This document shows, in pieces, positions 28,983 to 40,500 of a stretch of 64,000 nt of DNA (within the stretch, counting starts at the first letter, position 1; every line of letters begins with the position of its first letter). Under the pieces are notes generated by a model. That model was not told where the DNA came from. It made no database searches and was given only the letters and a program-made list of their open reading frames with translations. The stretch spans positions 2,852,001 through 2,916,000 of the forward strand of contig QCXZ01000075.1 of the NCBI GenBank assembly GCA_025024175.1, written 5' to 3'. Both the position numbers and the translations under genes were made by a program. The stretch comes from Rhyzopertha dominica (taxonomy: Eukaryota; Arthropoda; Insecta; Coleoptera; Bostrichidae).

Positions 28983-30026
28983 ATGAAGGAACATCCAAGT
29001 ACTTCAAAGTCTAAACAGCATGTTACTTCAACCTTAGAATCAGGAATTAAATCTGAATACTCATATTCTGTCCAAGAAAACGATAACTGTGATGTAGACG
29101 ACTCACTCAATGCTGTGGACAAACAGAATATTGCAATAAAACAAGAGATTGATTATAATGAAATGGATGTGCATGAAATCATGTTGGAAGAAAACTGTGT
29201 AGTCAAACAAGAAAATGAAGCGTTTGACGAGAATTGTGAAGTTGAACATAAAATAGAAACAGTGATATGTGGTGTGAAGGTGGAAGACGATGCATCAAGT
29301 GATGTGCCACCTGATAAGTTGTATACAGTCCAGAGTGATGACAATACATACAAATGCAACGAGTGTACTAAACAATTTACGCAGTATTCTCAATTAAAAC
29401 AACATTTAACGAAACACTCTCGTGATAGACCATTCAAATGTACTATATGTAACGAATCGTTTAAATGGAAATCAAATTTAACCCAACATTTAGAAAGACA
29501 CACTTCCGAAAATACATACGTATGTAAGGTGTGTAATAAATCTTTTAAGTTGAAAACATATTTAGCACAACATTCAAAATTACACTCTGATGCCAGGCCT
29601 TATGAATGTAAGCTGTGTCACAAAACGTTTGTGCAAAATTCACGCTTACAGCAACATTTAAAAAAACACACTGATAGTGGTAGTCTGTATGAGTGCAATA
29701 TATGTAGTAAATCATTTAAATCAAAATCGTATTTAACTAAACATGTAAATGTACACACCGGTGAGAATCTGTACAGATGTGATGTTTGTAATAAATCGTT
29801 TGTGCGGAATTCTCATTTAAAACAACATCAAACACTACACTCTGGTGATAGACGATTTAAATGTGATGTGTGTAATCAATCCTTTATGTACAGTTTTCAT
29901 TTAAAACAACATTCTGTAATACACTTCAGCGATAGACCATATAAGTGCCATGTGTGTAGTAAATCATATAAATGGAAATCAACCCTAAATAATCACTTAT
30001 TGACACACTCCAATGAGAAGACATGA
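28983..30026 (+). CDS. C2H2 zinc-finger protein with eight fingers, single exon
   Basis: A 347-residue putative DNA-binding nuclear protein. The N-terminal 120 residues are acidic and contain four psi-K-x-E sumoylation motifs: IKSE (22-25), IKQE (52-55), VKQE (74-77) and VKVE (98-101). From residue 123 to near the end are eight tandem C-x2-C-x12-H-x3-H fingers, the first YKCNECTKQF and the last YKCHVCSKSYKW. Linkers vary from TGEN to SRDRP; one, between fingers 4 and 5, is longer. No ZAD, BTB or other N-terminal domain is seen, so the start could lie in an upstream exon, although ATG 28983 is the first in-frame Met of the open stretch. A ninth finger follows immediately in another frame. Rapidly evolving arthropod zinc-finger families often look like this; I do not recognise an ortholog. 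Confidence 0.88.
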   Translation: MKEHPSTSKSKQHVTSTLESGIKSEYSYSVQENDNCDVDDSLNAVDKQNIAIKQEIDYNEMDVHEIMLEENCVVKQENEAFDENCEVEHKIETVICGVKVEDDASSDVPPDKLYTVQSDDNTYKCNECTKQFTQYSQLKQHLTKHSRDRPFKCTICNESFKWKSNLTQHLERHTSENTYVCKVCNKSFKLKTYLAQHSKLHSDARPYECKLCHKTFVQNSRLQQHLKKHTDSGSLYECNICSKSFKSKSYLTKHVNVHTGENLYRCDVCNKSFVRNSHLKQHQTLHSGDRRFKCDVCNQSFMYSFHLKQHSVIHFSDRPYKCHVCSKSYKWKSTLNNHLLTHSNEKT

Positions 30027-30090
30027 AGTGTACTTTTTGCGTAAAATTGTATAATAAAAAATCAAGTTTAGCTTTAAAAATTATGTTTTT
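30024..30090 (+). pseudogene. Frameshifted ninth zinc finger
   Basis: Directly after the eighth finger and its HSNEKT linker the frame stops at TGA, but the overlapping +1 frame reads KCTFCVKLYNKKSSLALK. That is the Cys-x2-Cys half and helix start of another finger with its His residues degraded. A one-base indel therefore removed a ninth finger from the protein. Confidence 0.7.
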
Positions 30091-31510
30091 TAATATGTAC
30101 AGCAGAGCTCAACAAAATGTTTTCTTAAGTATTTTCAAATGCAAAATACTTTTTCAAATTCAAGTATTAAATACTCTTAAAAAGTATCTAAATACTGAGA
30201 CAGCCAATTTTTCCAAGCACTACAAATACAACTTTTTTCAGATGTACCACATCTATAATGAATAGTCACATAAAAATTAAATAAGGGATCCAACAACATA
30301 TTAATTTATAAGGTGTTAACATATGAAGCATTTAACACATACTTTTCAGAAAGAAACATATCCTCAGTTTATAAACAGTCTCATAATCATAAAAGTGTAT
30401 TATTAGACAAACTAAACATAATCAGTCATTAATATCACTTTTGTAAAAATTCTAGCCATTAATATTCCAAAATGTTCTTTTTTATAATGACGAAGTTTGC
30501 TAAGAATTCTTCGCTGTAGTTCTTCATTTGTTTTTGCTTCTCATCCTCTGTTTTGTTTTAGTAGGGCCCAAAATCTCTGTCTCAATTGAGGTGTATTAGT
30601 AACATTATCTACATGCGGAATATATTTTATATGCTCTTGGTGAAAAGTATCAATTGTTTGAGTGCCCTAATGAGCTGTTCCCATGTCTTGCCAAAAAATA
30701 TAATTTTGTATTCTGAGTCATGTTTTTTTTTCTTTAAGAATATTTCTCACATATGAATGTAGCTCTGTTAGACACCCTGCATGATTTGAACCTAGTCAGT
30801 GCAATACCAATAAAAATGGATCACTTTAAATGTTATATACCATGGCTGTCTAAATGTTAATAATTTAACAGAATTGTTAAGATTATACAATTAATTATGT
30901 AACGAGTTTTATTTGCAGATCTATATGTTGCATAACTTAAAAACACTAGGTATGTACTGAAATGAGTATTATATTTCTTTCAGTAATTGAAATACTGTTT
31001 CAAATAGTGGCAAACGTATCTTATATATTCACTGGAAAATTTGAATACTTTTAATTTATTGTTTAGTATTTTAAGTACTTTTTGTATGAGATACTTATTA
31101 TTTGAAAATACTAAATACTTCCAGCTCTAGTGTAGTTTGCATCTAGCTAGTTTACGAGATTAGTGAAATTAATTTAATTAATTTGTAGTGGAACAATGTC
31201 ATTAATAAAGTATTTATAAAAACAATAAATTTTTTATAATTGTAACAAGCATTTCATAAGAGGTGCTTTCACAAAAAATAAATAGTCATGAGTAGGTTTT
31301 TTGAGCAATATGAAGCTACATCACAATAAAAGGTCCACGAATGCTGCCTTGAGGAACCCCTCTGGATTCACCTTAATTCCCAGTTCCAGAAAGTGGTTTT
31401 TAAATTCTTCAATATTATCTTTGAAATTGCCATTCAAGTTGCTGCATTACACTTAACCTTGATTTTGTTATTGTTCTCTGAGAAAAGATTGAAACAAATT
31501 AAATATAAAA
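30091..31510. other. Spacer between the two zinc-finger genes
   Basis: AT-rich. Apart from the LINE fragment near 31.3 kb, no gene, RNA or transposon end was recognised. Confidence 0.4.
31310..31375 (-). mobile_element. Small LINE reverse-transcriptase fragment
   Basis: The minus strand reads GVPQGSIRGPF, the GVPQGS(I/V)LGP block of non-LTR reverse transcriptases. The surrounding sequence is too decayed to extend it with confidence. Confidence 0.5.
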
Positions 31511-31514
31511 ACGC

Positions 31515-31520
31515 TTTATT
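31515..31520 (-). terminator. Candidate poly(A) signal for six-finger gene
   Basis: AATAAA on the minus strand about 460 nt after the stop at 31981. Confidence 0.45.
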
Positions 31521-31980
31521 CGAATTCACAATGAAGAAAAATCTAAAATAATACACATAATTACAGATTCATTCCTTGTTTGGTATTACATATAAAAATG
31601 TATGTATGTACTAAACCAATGAACACAGAAATACATTTCAATACATACATTGTGTATTCAAATTGAATTAAAACAGCATGTTCCTGAAAGTAGTGTTGAT
31701 GTAATCAAGGCAAATAATGATCCACAACTTTTGTTTCTTTTTTAGTAGGTACATGAGCTATTTTCTTTTTCTTCGCAAGTAGTTATAGGATTACATTAAA
31801 AAATTGTCAACGAACAAAAACAAATTTATTGCAAAATGTTCAAATACAGTCAGGTTTCTAAATAATTCTTTAACAAGTCACAACAATTTTAAAGTTCAAC
31901 GCCCTTAACAAATTCACCTTACAATCCTACAAGTACAAGTATACGACTTAAAAATCACGAACTTGATAATCTTTTTATAA

Positions 31981-34900
31981 TTAAAGCACAAAACTCCCAT
32001 TTCCATTGTACAACATATTTGCTCCATCCAGTACGCTATCTGAGTTGCTCAGATTGATGTCCTGCGGCTTCGTCAGCATCTGTTAAATCAGTTTTTAGTG
32101 CAAAAATATATCAGGCAAGATACAGTGGTAATGCAGTACCACTAATTTAATATGATATTCTAATTTAATATGATATTCTACTAAAAATGACACATGATGT
32201 ACATGTCATTTCCTGGGTATTGTTGGGCTTTTGATGGAATGAAGAGACGATATTCTTTTTGCACTTATTATACATATATTTTAATAAACTGAAGTGAGAA
32301 AAAATAAATCTTTACATAGGAAGATGCAGTGTTTTTCAAGTTTTGTTAAATTTAATTCTAATCAAAACAAAACCAATTACTTACCTGATAAATTTGCATG
32401 TTATTATCAACTTCTAACATATCTTCATTACTTAAATCTTTAAATACATTTTGGACGATATTTTCTTTGTTTTCTTGCAAAGGAATACCATTTTCTAAAT
32501 TAAGGTTTTCTGTATATGTCTCTTGTTCACTTCCAATACAGAAGTTTTGATTAAAATCTAAAAAAAAAAATATGCTTCTGATACCAAAATGCTTAAAAAT
32601 CTGGCACAGAAAGTAAATAGATAAAAACTAGACATTATGGGAAGGCAATAAATAGTGGGGGGCAAAAAACAGTTACAAGTTTTTGGTGAAAAAAAAAGAA
32701 AACCAATATGTGGTTGATTCCGAACCATTATTGAAACGAATGTGTATAAGAAAACGTGCAGAATTATGAACAGTTAGGGACAGCTATGAAGGCTTCTGAG
32801 TAAGTTTTTTCAATTTTAATTTGAGTATGCTAATCCTGGGTCTTTTGTTTGTTAACAAAATGATTGATGCCTGAAATTTTCAACGGATTTTCTTGTACCA
32901 CTGAAATTTCCTGTGCCTTGCTATCCTACCAGTGTTGTCACATTCATCAAACTGAATTTGATGTTGTCAATTATGCATTGTATTAATCCATAAATTAAAT
33001 TTTATATATGTATATGGAACATCATACTGTTCTTGTTCAGAAATATGCACTTACTTTTATTCAAAGAAAATGATCTCTGCTTTAAATTTACAAAAACAAA
33101 AGTTTAAATGCTAAACAAATAAAAATGGAATTAGATGAAATTCTTAGTGAATTTATTCTTTTTTATTTACAGCAGTTGGAAGTAATTTGAGGGAAATTAT
33201 ACTTTCTTAGCACTCTTTAAAAGCAATGAAAAAGATTTCTTTATAACAGTAGATTAAATTTACCATCCTGAGACCAAAGACCAGCCAGCAGTGGACAACA
33301 ACTAGTGCGCCTGATTTTTTTCTCTCTTCCAACACCAATAAGTTGCTTTTCCATTAATGTCAAGAATAGGAAGAGGAGGGGACCAATAAGCAATTGACAG
33401 CAAATTGAGGAAGACAGGAAGGCAAAAAAAAGAAGAAAAAATAACTTACACTGATTAGCTTTATTAAAATCATCGGCGCTGATAACATTTCCAGACTCAT
33501 CTAGAAACTCGATGTGTGACTCCTGCAATAACATTCCAGCGTCGTTTAAGTTTTCTTCACTACCACCATCACCATTCTTGTTTCCATCACATCCATGGGA
33601 ACTGGTGATAGTGGAATTACCGTTCTCCGTAGTGCTGAGAACGTAAGTGTCACTGCCACTGCCCTCTGTGGGGCCAGGGCTTTGCACCGCCATACACAGG
33701 TTGCCGTCCTTACCACAGCGTTGTATGACAGTAGCCACTACTGGGATTTTTATCTGTACAGTGCTGCCCGCAGCCTTACCTAAATATTTTGGGGTGAACA
33801 TGCAACATAAATATGAAAAATTTGACGAAAAACAAAAAAAATCGAAAGCAGATTAGAGAAACTTTGAATTTAGTTAATAACAGATTTACAGAATCCTACC
33901 TTTCAGTTCTTGTTTAATTGTAACATCGTTTTCAGTGGCTTCTGGAGCCTTTTCCTTCTTGTCTTCACCGTTGGCTTCATCTGTGGTTTTTGGGTTTATA
34001 GAAATCTGGCCATGTTTCTTAAGATCTTCAGCAGTTGCAGGCACCAGCATCTACATTACAATGAATTTATTTAATCGCTAAGTTGACTAGCAATAATAAA
34101 GTAAACAAAAAAATCATGGATAATCCCAACGATCAATATTGCAGACACATATTAAAAATTGTACTGTGGTACACCCTTCGTGCTCACTAGACTTAACAAC
34201 ATCTGAGTATTTGAACTAAGTAACACTAAAAAGTAAACAAACTTACTGGTCAAACAACTACATTAAAAAAAGAGACCTCATGCAATAAGGAAACACAGAA
34301 GTCCAAGCCTGTCGGGTATACAAAACAAACATACTAACCTGCTTGTCGCCCGCAGGCAATACACGCACTAGTACAGGGATACCATTCAAGGGACGTAAGA
34401 GGGCAAAAGGAGTCTGGTTAGTGGCTAGGGCTAACTGCATTGCTGCTGTATTAATAGGGTCAACTATGACACCGTTAGTGTATCTAAAACATACCATACG
34501 ACACACTACACAACATGCATGAAACATTGGGAAGTAAAGCAGTAAACAAAAAAGGTGTAGAAGCAAAATAAAAGCATTAATAAATAACTCTAAAAGTTTA
34601 GGAATTTTAATTCAACACATATTTTGCTATTCAGAGTGGAATAATCCGTCCCATTACTGCGATACAGTCTCTTGTAAATGATGCATATTTCTTATGTCCC
34701 AAAAATATATGTATTTTATTATTATAGTATCAATCAAGCACTAAATAAAAAAAAACAAGTGTTTCAAAATCACAGTTTTGATCAACATATTATTATATAT
34801 TTTAGTTTATTACAGGGTGATTCATAACAAATAGAAAACCTGTGAACTGGAGATCAATACAATTAAAAGAAGGTGATTTATCCAAACTAATCTTAAAAGT

Positions 34901-36865
34901 AAAGCTGATATTAACGGAAATACAAATATGAGCTATACAAAAAAAGAAAAAAAAAAGGTGTAAAAATAACACTATTTTACAGTATAACTTGCCTGCCTAC
35001 TGAGATATTTACTTCTAAACATGGGGAAACAGAAATAGTTTTTCAAAAATATCTTTTAGACAAGCTGATATAACTTCATCAATTTTGGTTATTATTTGAA
35101 GGAAGTCGTTAAAATGATGAACATATCTTTTTAATACATGTTCTGGGGGGGCCTGGAGAGGATATTAACACTTAACCTTAAAACCGGTAAGTACTTTTCT
35201 CAAAAATATGTTGTTTTAATCTTTGGTCTTGTAAACAAAAAAGGTACTATTTATTCATATCATTTTGTTTGTTTCAAACTGGCTGCAATAAATAATAAAA
35301 ATCATTATTGTTACAAAAAGCAATTTTCTGAGTGTGCCACTGCATTCAACATAAAATATATATAATACATTATTATCTCACTTTTAATAAATAGAAATTG
35401 TTTATGGTAATCATTTTAAAGCAAAATTTTCAGTAAAATTTAATTCTGACNACCCATTTAATAAATGCTGCATGTTTCTCCAAAAAGTAATAATTAAAAT
35501 ATATTTTCCACCATTTGGAAATAGAAAAGGGAACCTTTTGTATGTATTTGTTTACTGCTTAACTTTCAGCTCTGTTTACCACAAATAACACAACCAAAAC
35601 ACAAACCGCAAATACCCTTTATCCACAAAAACTCACCGAATACGTGGAGCATCACTGGAAGTGCTAGCTTCCGCATTCTGCATGCCGTGCTGGTACTGCT
35701 CGTGGTTGCGCAGCCCCATACGCTTCTGGAACTCCTTGCCGCAGACCTGGCATGTGTATCTCGGTTTATCAGAGCGCTGGTGAGCCTTTGTTATGATGGC
35801 AGTTAACATATTTGCAAAAATTGACAAAAACAAAGAAGCAACCCATCAATAACTGTTTTTACAAACAAAAGACCCTCAAATAATACAACAAAAACAAACT
35901 AATTACCTTCAATTTATGACACATCAGATTTGACATTTGATTGAAGCCCTTGTTACAGATATCACACTTGTAGGGCCTCTCGTTGGTGTGGGTGAAAATG
36001 TGGTTGCGCAAGTTGCCCTTCTGGTGGAACGCTTTGTTGCAAAGGTGACACTGGTGTGGTTTTTGACCGGTGTGCGTCTTACGATGAGAAATCAGAGTGG
36101 ATACTCTGTTAAACGTCTTATGACAGACCTCACAGACATAAGGGCGTTCAGCGGAATGTATCGCTCGATGCTGCGACAACGTTGACATCTGGCGAAACGC
36201 TGTTGATTGCAAAAATAATAAACATGTACTTAAATTACACCCAAATTTAGTACTAACCTTTCCCACAAGTGTTACATTGAAATTTTCTTTCATCAGTATG
36301 TGTGGGCAAGTGTCTCATCAATGTATACTGGTGCCCAAACTCTTTGGAGCCTACAAAAATGCAACCATCCATCGTAAACCTTCCTCACTACCAATACAGC
36401 AACTTACATATTCCGCATTCCCAAACCTTCATGTGTTTTCCATCCTGCACCCTGTATTTCACATAATGAGGCAAAGCCCGATCCGATTTAAAGTCCTCTA
36501 GCTTAAACGACGGTCCAAGATCAAGCGGTAACTTAGTGAAGTTGTTACCGCTCAACACTTGGTTAACTTGTGCGTCAAACTGTTGAAGTGTAAACGGAGA
36601 ATTGTCCTGGACAGAATTGGAACTGCTCGTGAGGTCTTCGATGACTTGTATGTTGTTCGTGGCTTGGTTAGCGAATTCCGCTATATCCGCTTGGGTCAGT
36701 AAGAAAATGCTCTCTTCTTTTATGTCTTCTGGCTTGATAGCGCTGCAGGTGTGAGTTTTGCAGTGATTATTTAGATTATGAATTTTTTTATTACCTGGGA
36801 ATCTCGTTTTCGTCTTTGTATGGTTGATAATCGATGTCCGTAACGATAAATTGGTGATCTGACAT
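31981..36865 (-). CDS. C2H2 zinc-finger protein with six fingers
   Basis: There are ten exons: 36865-36795, 36742-36408, 36350-36258, 36199-35907, 35785-35637, 34483-34339, 34050-33900, 33779-33450, 32557-32385 and 32079-31981. They total 1,839 nt (612 residues) and all phases agree. The N-terminus (MSDHQFIVTDIDYQPY) carries IKPE and IKEE, which look like sumoylation sites, and a Ser/Asn/Gln-rich stretch. Six fingers follow (WECGIC, FQCNTC, YVCEVC, HQCHLC, YKCDIC, YTCQVC); the fifth and sixth use H-x4-H. The C-terminal half has no known domain: conserved-looking PFALLRPLNGIPVLVRVLPAG, a lysine/glutamate segment with IKQE, a Gly/Ser/Asn run, and an acidic Asn-rich end. It is a likely transcription factor. 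I do not recognise the ortholog. Confidence 0.93.
34813..34900. mobile_element. Solo end of a Tc1/mariner-like element
   Basis: TACAGGGTGATTCAT, then GAACTGGAGAT and GGTGATT, occur in the same order as in the terminal repeat of the element at 49,920. No partner end was found nearby. It lies in an intron of the six-finger gene. Confidence 0.55.
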
Positions 36866-37483
36866 GCTAGTTTTTTATAAAGGCAAGTAAAATATTGGAA
36901 AATGGGAGTGAGTAGCGCACGTGGAGCCGTATCCAATGTAAAACTGCAAAAAAGCAACATGGTCAACACTTCCGAGTCAAAATATGGCGGAAAGATTAAT
37001 GCGGTTGACGGGGACGTCGTGTAGGGTGAAAAAACAGTTAAAACTGACATCTTTAGAAGCAGCAGTATTCATTTTTAAAAACAAATTCTTACCACTTATA
37101 TTTTGTTTAACCGAAATTGTGTTGTGTGACGGTCACTTGACTTACGTATTTCCCCGCCAACTTTGAAGATTTAAATTCGAACTCGGGAATAAATACACCA
37201 TCTGTGTTAGAAAAGGACAATTTATTGGATTAACACTTAGGTAGTAACGCGACAGTCAACATAATTCAATGATTCGTTGGATTTATAACGATATAATGTT
37301 ACATTAGGTACTCTAATTTTTATTCTTTTGTATATCCAAACAATGAAGACGTAACATTTATAGGTAACAAATTGCAGAAAAACACCAAAACAGACAGTAA
37401 ATATTTGAATTTTAAACATAACGATTTTCAGGGGCATCGGTGATTATCTATTAAACTATAGAAGCACAACGAAGACTGTCAAT
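36866..37483. other. Promoter region of six-finger gene and 3' flank of Ly6 gene
   Basis: Short spacer with both genes on the minus strand. No further feature was recognised. Confidence 0.4.
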
Positions 37484-37489
37484 TTTATT
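37484..37489 (-). terminator. Candidate poly(A) signal for Ly6 gene
   Basis: AATAAA on the minus strand about 110 nt after the stop at 37599. Confidence 0.5.
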
Positions 37490-37598
37490 AACTAGTTATT
37501 CGCTTATAATAATTTTATCTCAGTCCGATAGTCTTAAATATGTATAACGAATGAGTCTATTTGTGCATAATCAGTCATTTTGCGCTCTTTCGCTTCGA

Positions 37599-40500
37599 CT
37601 AAATGACGACGTAGAAGTATTTCAAGATCAACCACAGAGTAACTAGGAAGTCTGCAGTAGCCAGAATGTTTATTCTCCTGGCGTCGCTGGCGTCCTTAAG
37701 CGTCGTCGTCAGCGCCTTTTCGCTCTCCCGAAAGCGATTCTTCGCGGTCATCCTCATTCGAGTGATCTTGTCGTCGAAGATGGCGCTGCTGGCGTTTGTG
37801 GGCACGTCGACGTTGCAGTAGTTCTGATCGCAGCAGGAGACGCAAATCTGGAACAGAATAACCAAGGTTTAGCCCCGGGATTTTAAGGTGCATAATGGTT
37901 GCTTGGAAATTCATTAAAAGTTTGTCGGGAATCCTTTGAAATTTGCGACTTGTTTTAATTCGGGGCATCCCCGAGGATCGTGTTGTAAAAGGGGGTAACT
38001 TTCGTGTTGTTTTGTTTTAAAGTTGCTGCGTTGGTCTTGTTGCGCTTGAATGCCTGTAATAGAGCTTTTGTTGGCATAATTTGACGTTTTTTTTTGAACG
38101 AGGCTACCTATAAAAGAAACGGAGTAGATGACTGTTATAGAAAAAGAACGGCAAGTATTCACAGCTGCCATACTCAACCCATGATAGTCGCTGAAGAGGG
38201 AGAGTGTGACAGCTTCATTATTATTGCCCCGATTTTTAAAAAAATAATTCGCATATGTGCAAACTATAAGGTTAGTGTAATAACTGATATTCGTGAAAAA
38301 AACTCGCAATCAGCAATTATTTTAACATAAAATATTGAGTACAAGCTTTCAATTTATCTTTAAATATTCAATGGTTTTTGAATGGTACTATTTTGTAACA
38401 ATAGGTGGTTCTCTGTTCTGTTTCCATCGTCATCTTGGATTTTATCTCTCTTTACAGGTTCCTTAGCATTAAAAATATTTACAAAAATAATTAATCAGCA
38501 ACCAACAAAACATTATAGTTAAACAAAGAAGCCTGCGCTAGAATTAGAACATAATACGACGATCATCAATCAATAATCAAACGTGGTCACTACTTTATTG
38601 AAATGGTGCATCTATTCCATCAACGTGGCCAGTACTTTATCGATGTGGTACGACTTGTTGATTTGTTGCCATAGAAACGAGTTATTATTCACCCGTCGTC
38701 ATGGATACGACTTACAGAGATCTCGATAATGCAGCTATTTGCACAGTTTTAACTCAATTTAATATGCTTGGTCCGTGCGTTATATTATGTGAATTCGAGG
38801 GTTTTCATTATTGTGAACAAATAATTTAAACGTGCAAGCTTGACTGCGAGAATTAAAAGGTAAGAAGCTGCAAATTGTAATTATTATTGTCTTTCCTGTA
38901 TTGTTTTGAAGTTATTAAATGTACAACGAAGATATTTTTATTGCAAAAAGACAATAAGTTGAAAACATTTTCATTTTGACAAATCTCATTTTACACATTG
39001 CTTTTTGTACTGATTGTAGAAGTATGTATATGCACCAAATGGTGTAATTGTACTAGTTTTACTGAGAAAATCTTAAAAAATTCGTATTTTACATGTATTC
39101 TAATAAGATATTCGAATGTATATACTGCAGGCCCAACATTTTTAAAAACTTTTGCATACCTTTTAGGGCATCTATTACCATAGAAAGTAGAAACAGACAT
39201 GGTAAAATTAAGCTATATAAATTATACACAACGAATTTATCGATAAAGAAATAATAGAAGTAGGTATTAAGTTGCATTAATTGTATATTTCTTCAAATAA
39301 TGACGTATTTAGATAGCATTGAAAAATGCTGCCACCCTTTGAGAGTTGAATATGTTTGATAATTTTATAGGTAGGTAGTAATTTTCTGGAAGAAATTTTA
39401 CAAACCCTACCCAAGTAACAATTTGAGTTTTATTATTTTCTACAGGTTTTGCTATAAAGCCCTTTTTCGATATCCTTAAAACTAATAATCCTTTAAAACA
39501 TCTTTAAAACTTGAATAAAACTGTCTTAAGCGAAAGTGCTACCAGCTGAAGGTTCTTATGAGAGTTTGAAGTTTTGTTCAAAGCTTATCAGTTTTAAATT
39601 TGAATTGTAGTGTCAAAATAGCTTTATTGTAAATTTCAAAATGACTAAAATAACATATTTAGTTTTAATTTGTATTTAAGAAAGCGTCAACTATTCTTAT
39701 TATTCCTTTTAAAGGTTCGGATAGACATTAATAAATACTGTATTAAAGTTTGTGTATTTTGGGTAATCTTATTCACGCACACCTTTAAACTGCGATCTTG
39801 ACTGTAATTGGAACTGCATTACACTGATTGAATAGTTGTTCCACTGGAGCATGGTTGTTATTGCCCTGTAATAATGTATAGCTCTCAATTATCACTCCAT
39901 AAACAGTTACAAATTACTCATCGTAAAACGTGGCCACTACTTTATTGAAGTGGTAGAGCTATCTATCAACGCGGCCACTACAACTGCATCGAAGCGGTAC
40001 GACTTGTTGATTCGTTGCCATAGAAACGGGCTTTTAATTGCTCAGTCGCCATGGATACGACTTGCAAAGACTTCGGTAATGTGCCGATTTGCGCGTTTTT
40101 AGCTCGATTTAGTTGGCTTCTCAGTACGTGAGTTAATATGTGAATTCCGGTGTTTTCCTTTTGTTAGTGAATTTAGACAATTTTTGGGTTAAATTTAGGT
40201 GATTTGACATTATGAACATATAATTTAAATGTGCCAGAGGTACTGTGGGCGTTTGAAAGTTATTAAAAGGTAGGAAGGCGAAGTTTGTTGTATTACCTAT
40301 ATTGTCTACATCAAGGTGCAATTTTGTAATTATTGTCTTTCGTTAGTTACAGTTTTGATATAAAGGAGTTAATTAAGGGTTAATTTTCTTAATTTACGAA
40401 ATTTTATTGTTACCTATATGGCTACAGTCATAAGCGTGCGTGATAAAACTTCTTTAAATTTTTTTTGTAAACTATATTTTTTGAAGTAGGTACCAACTTC

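Noticed and set aside
33595..33856. Plus-strand open frames across an exon of the six-finger gene
   Set aside because: They are antisense shadows of a well-supported coding exon.
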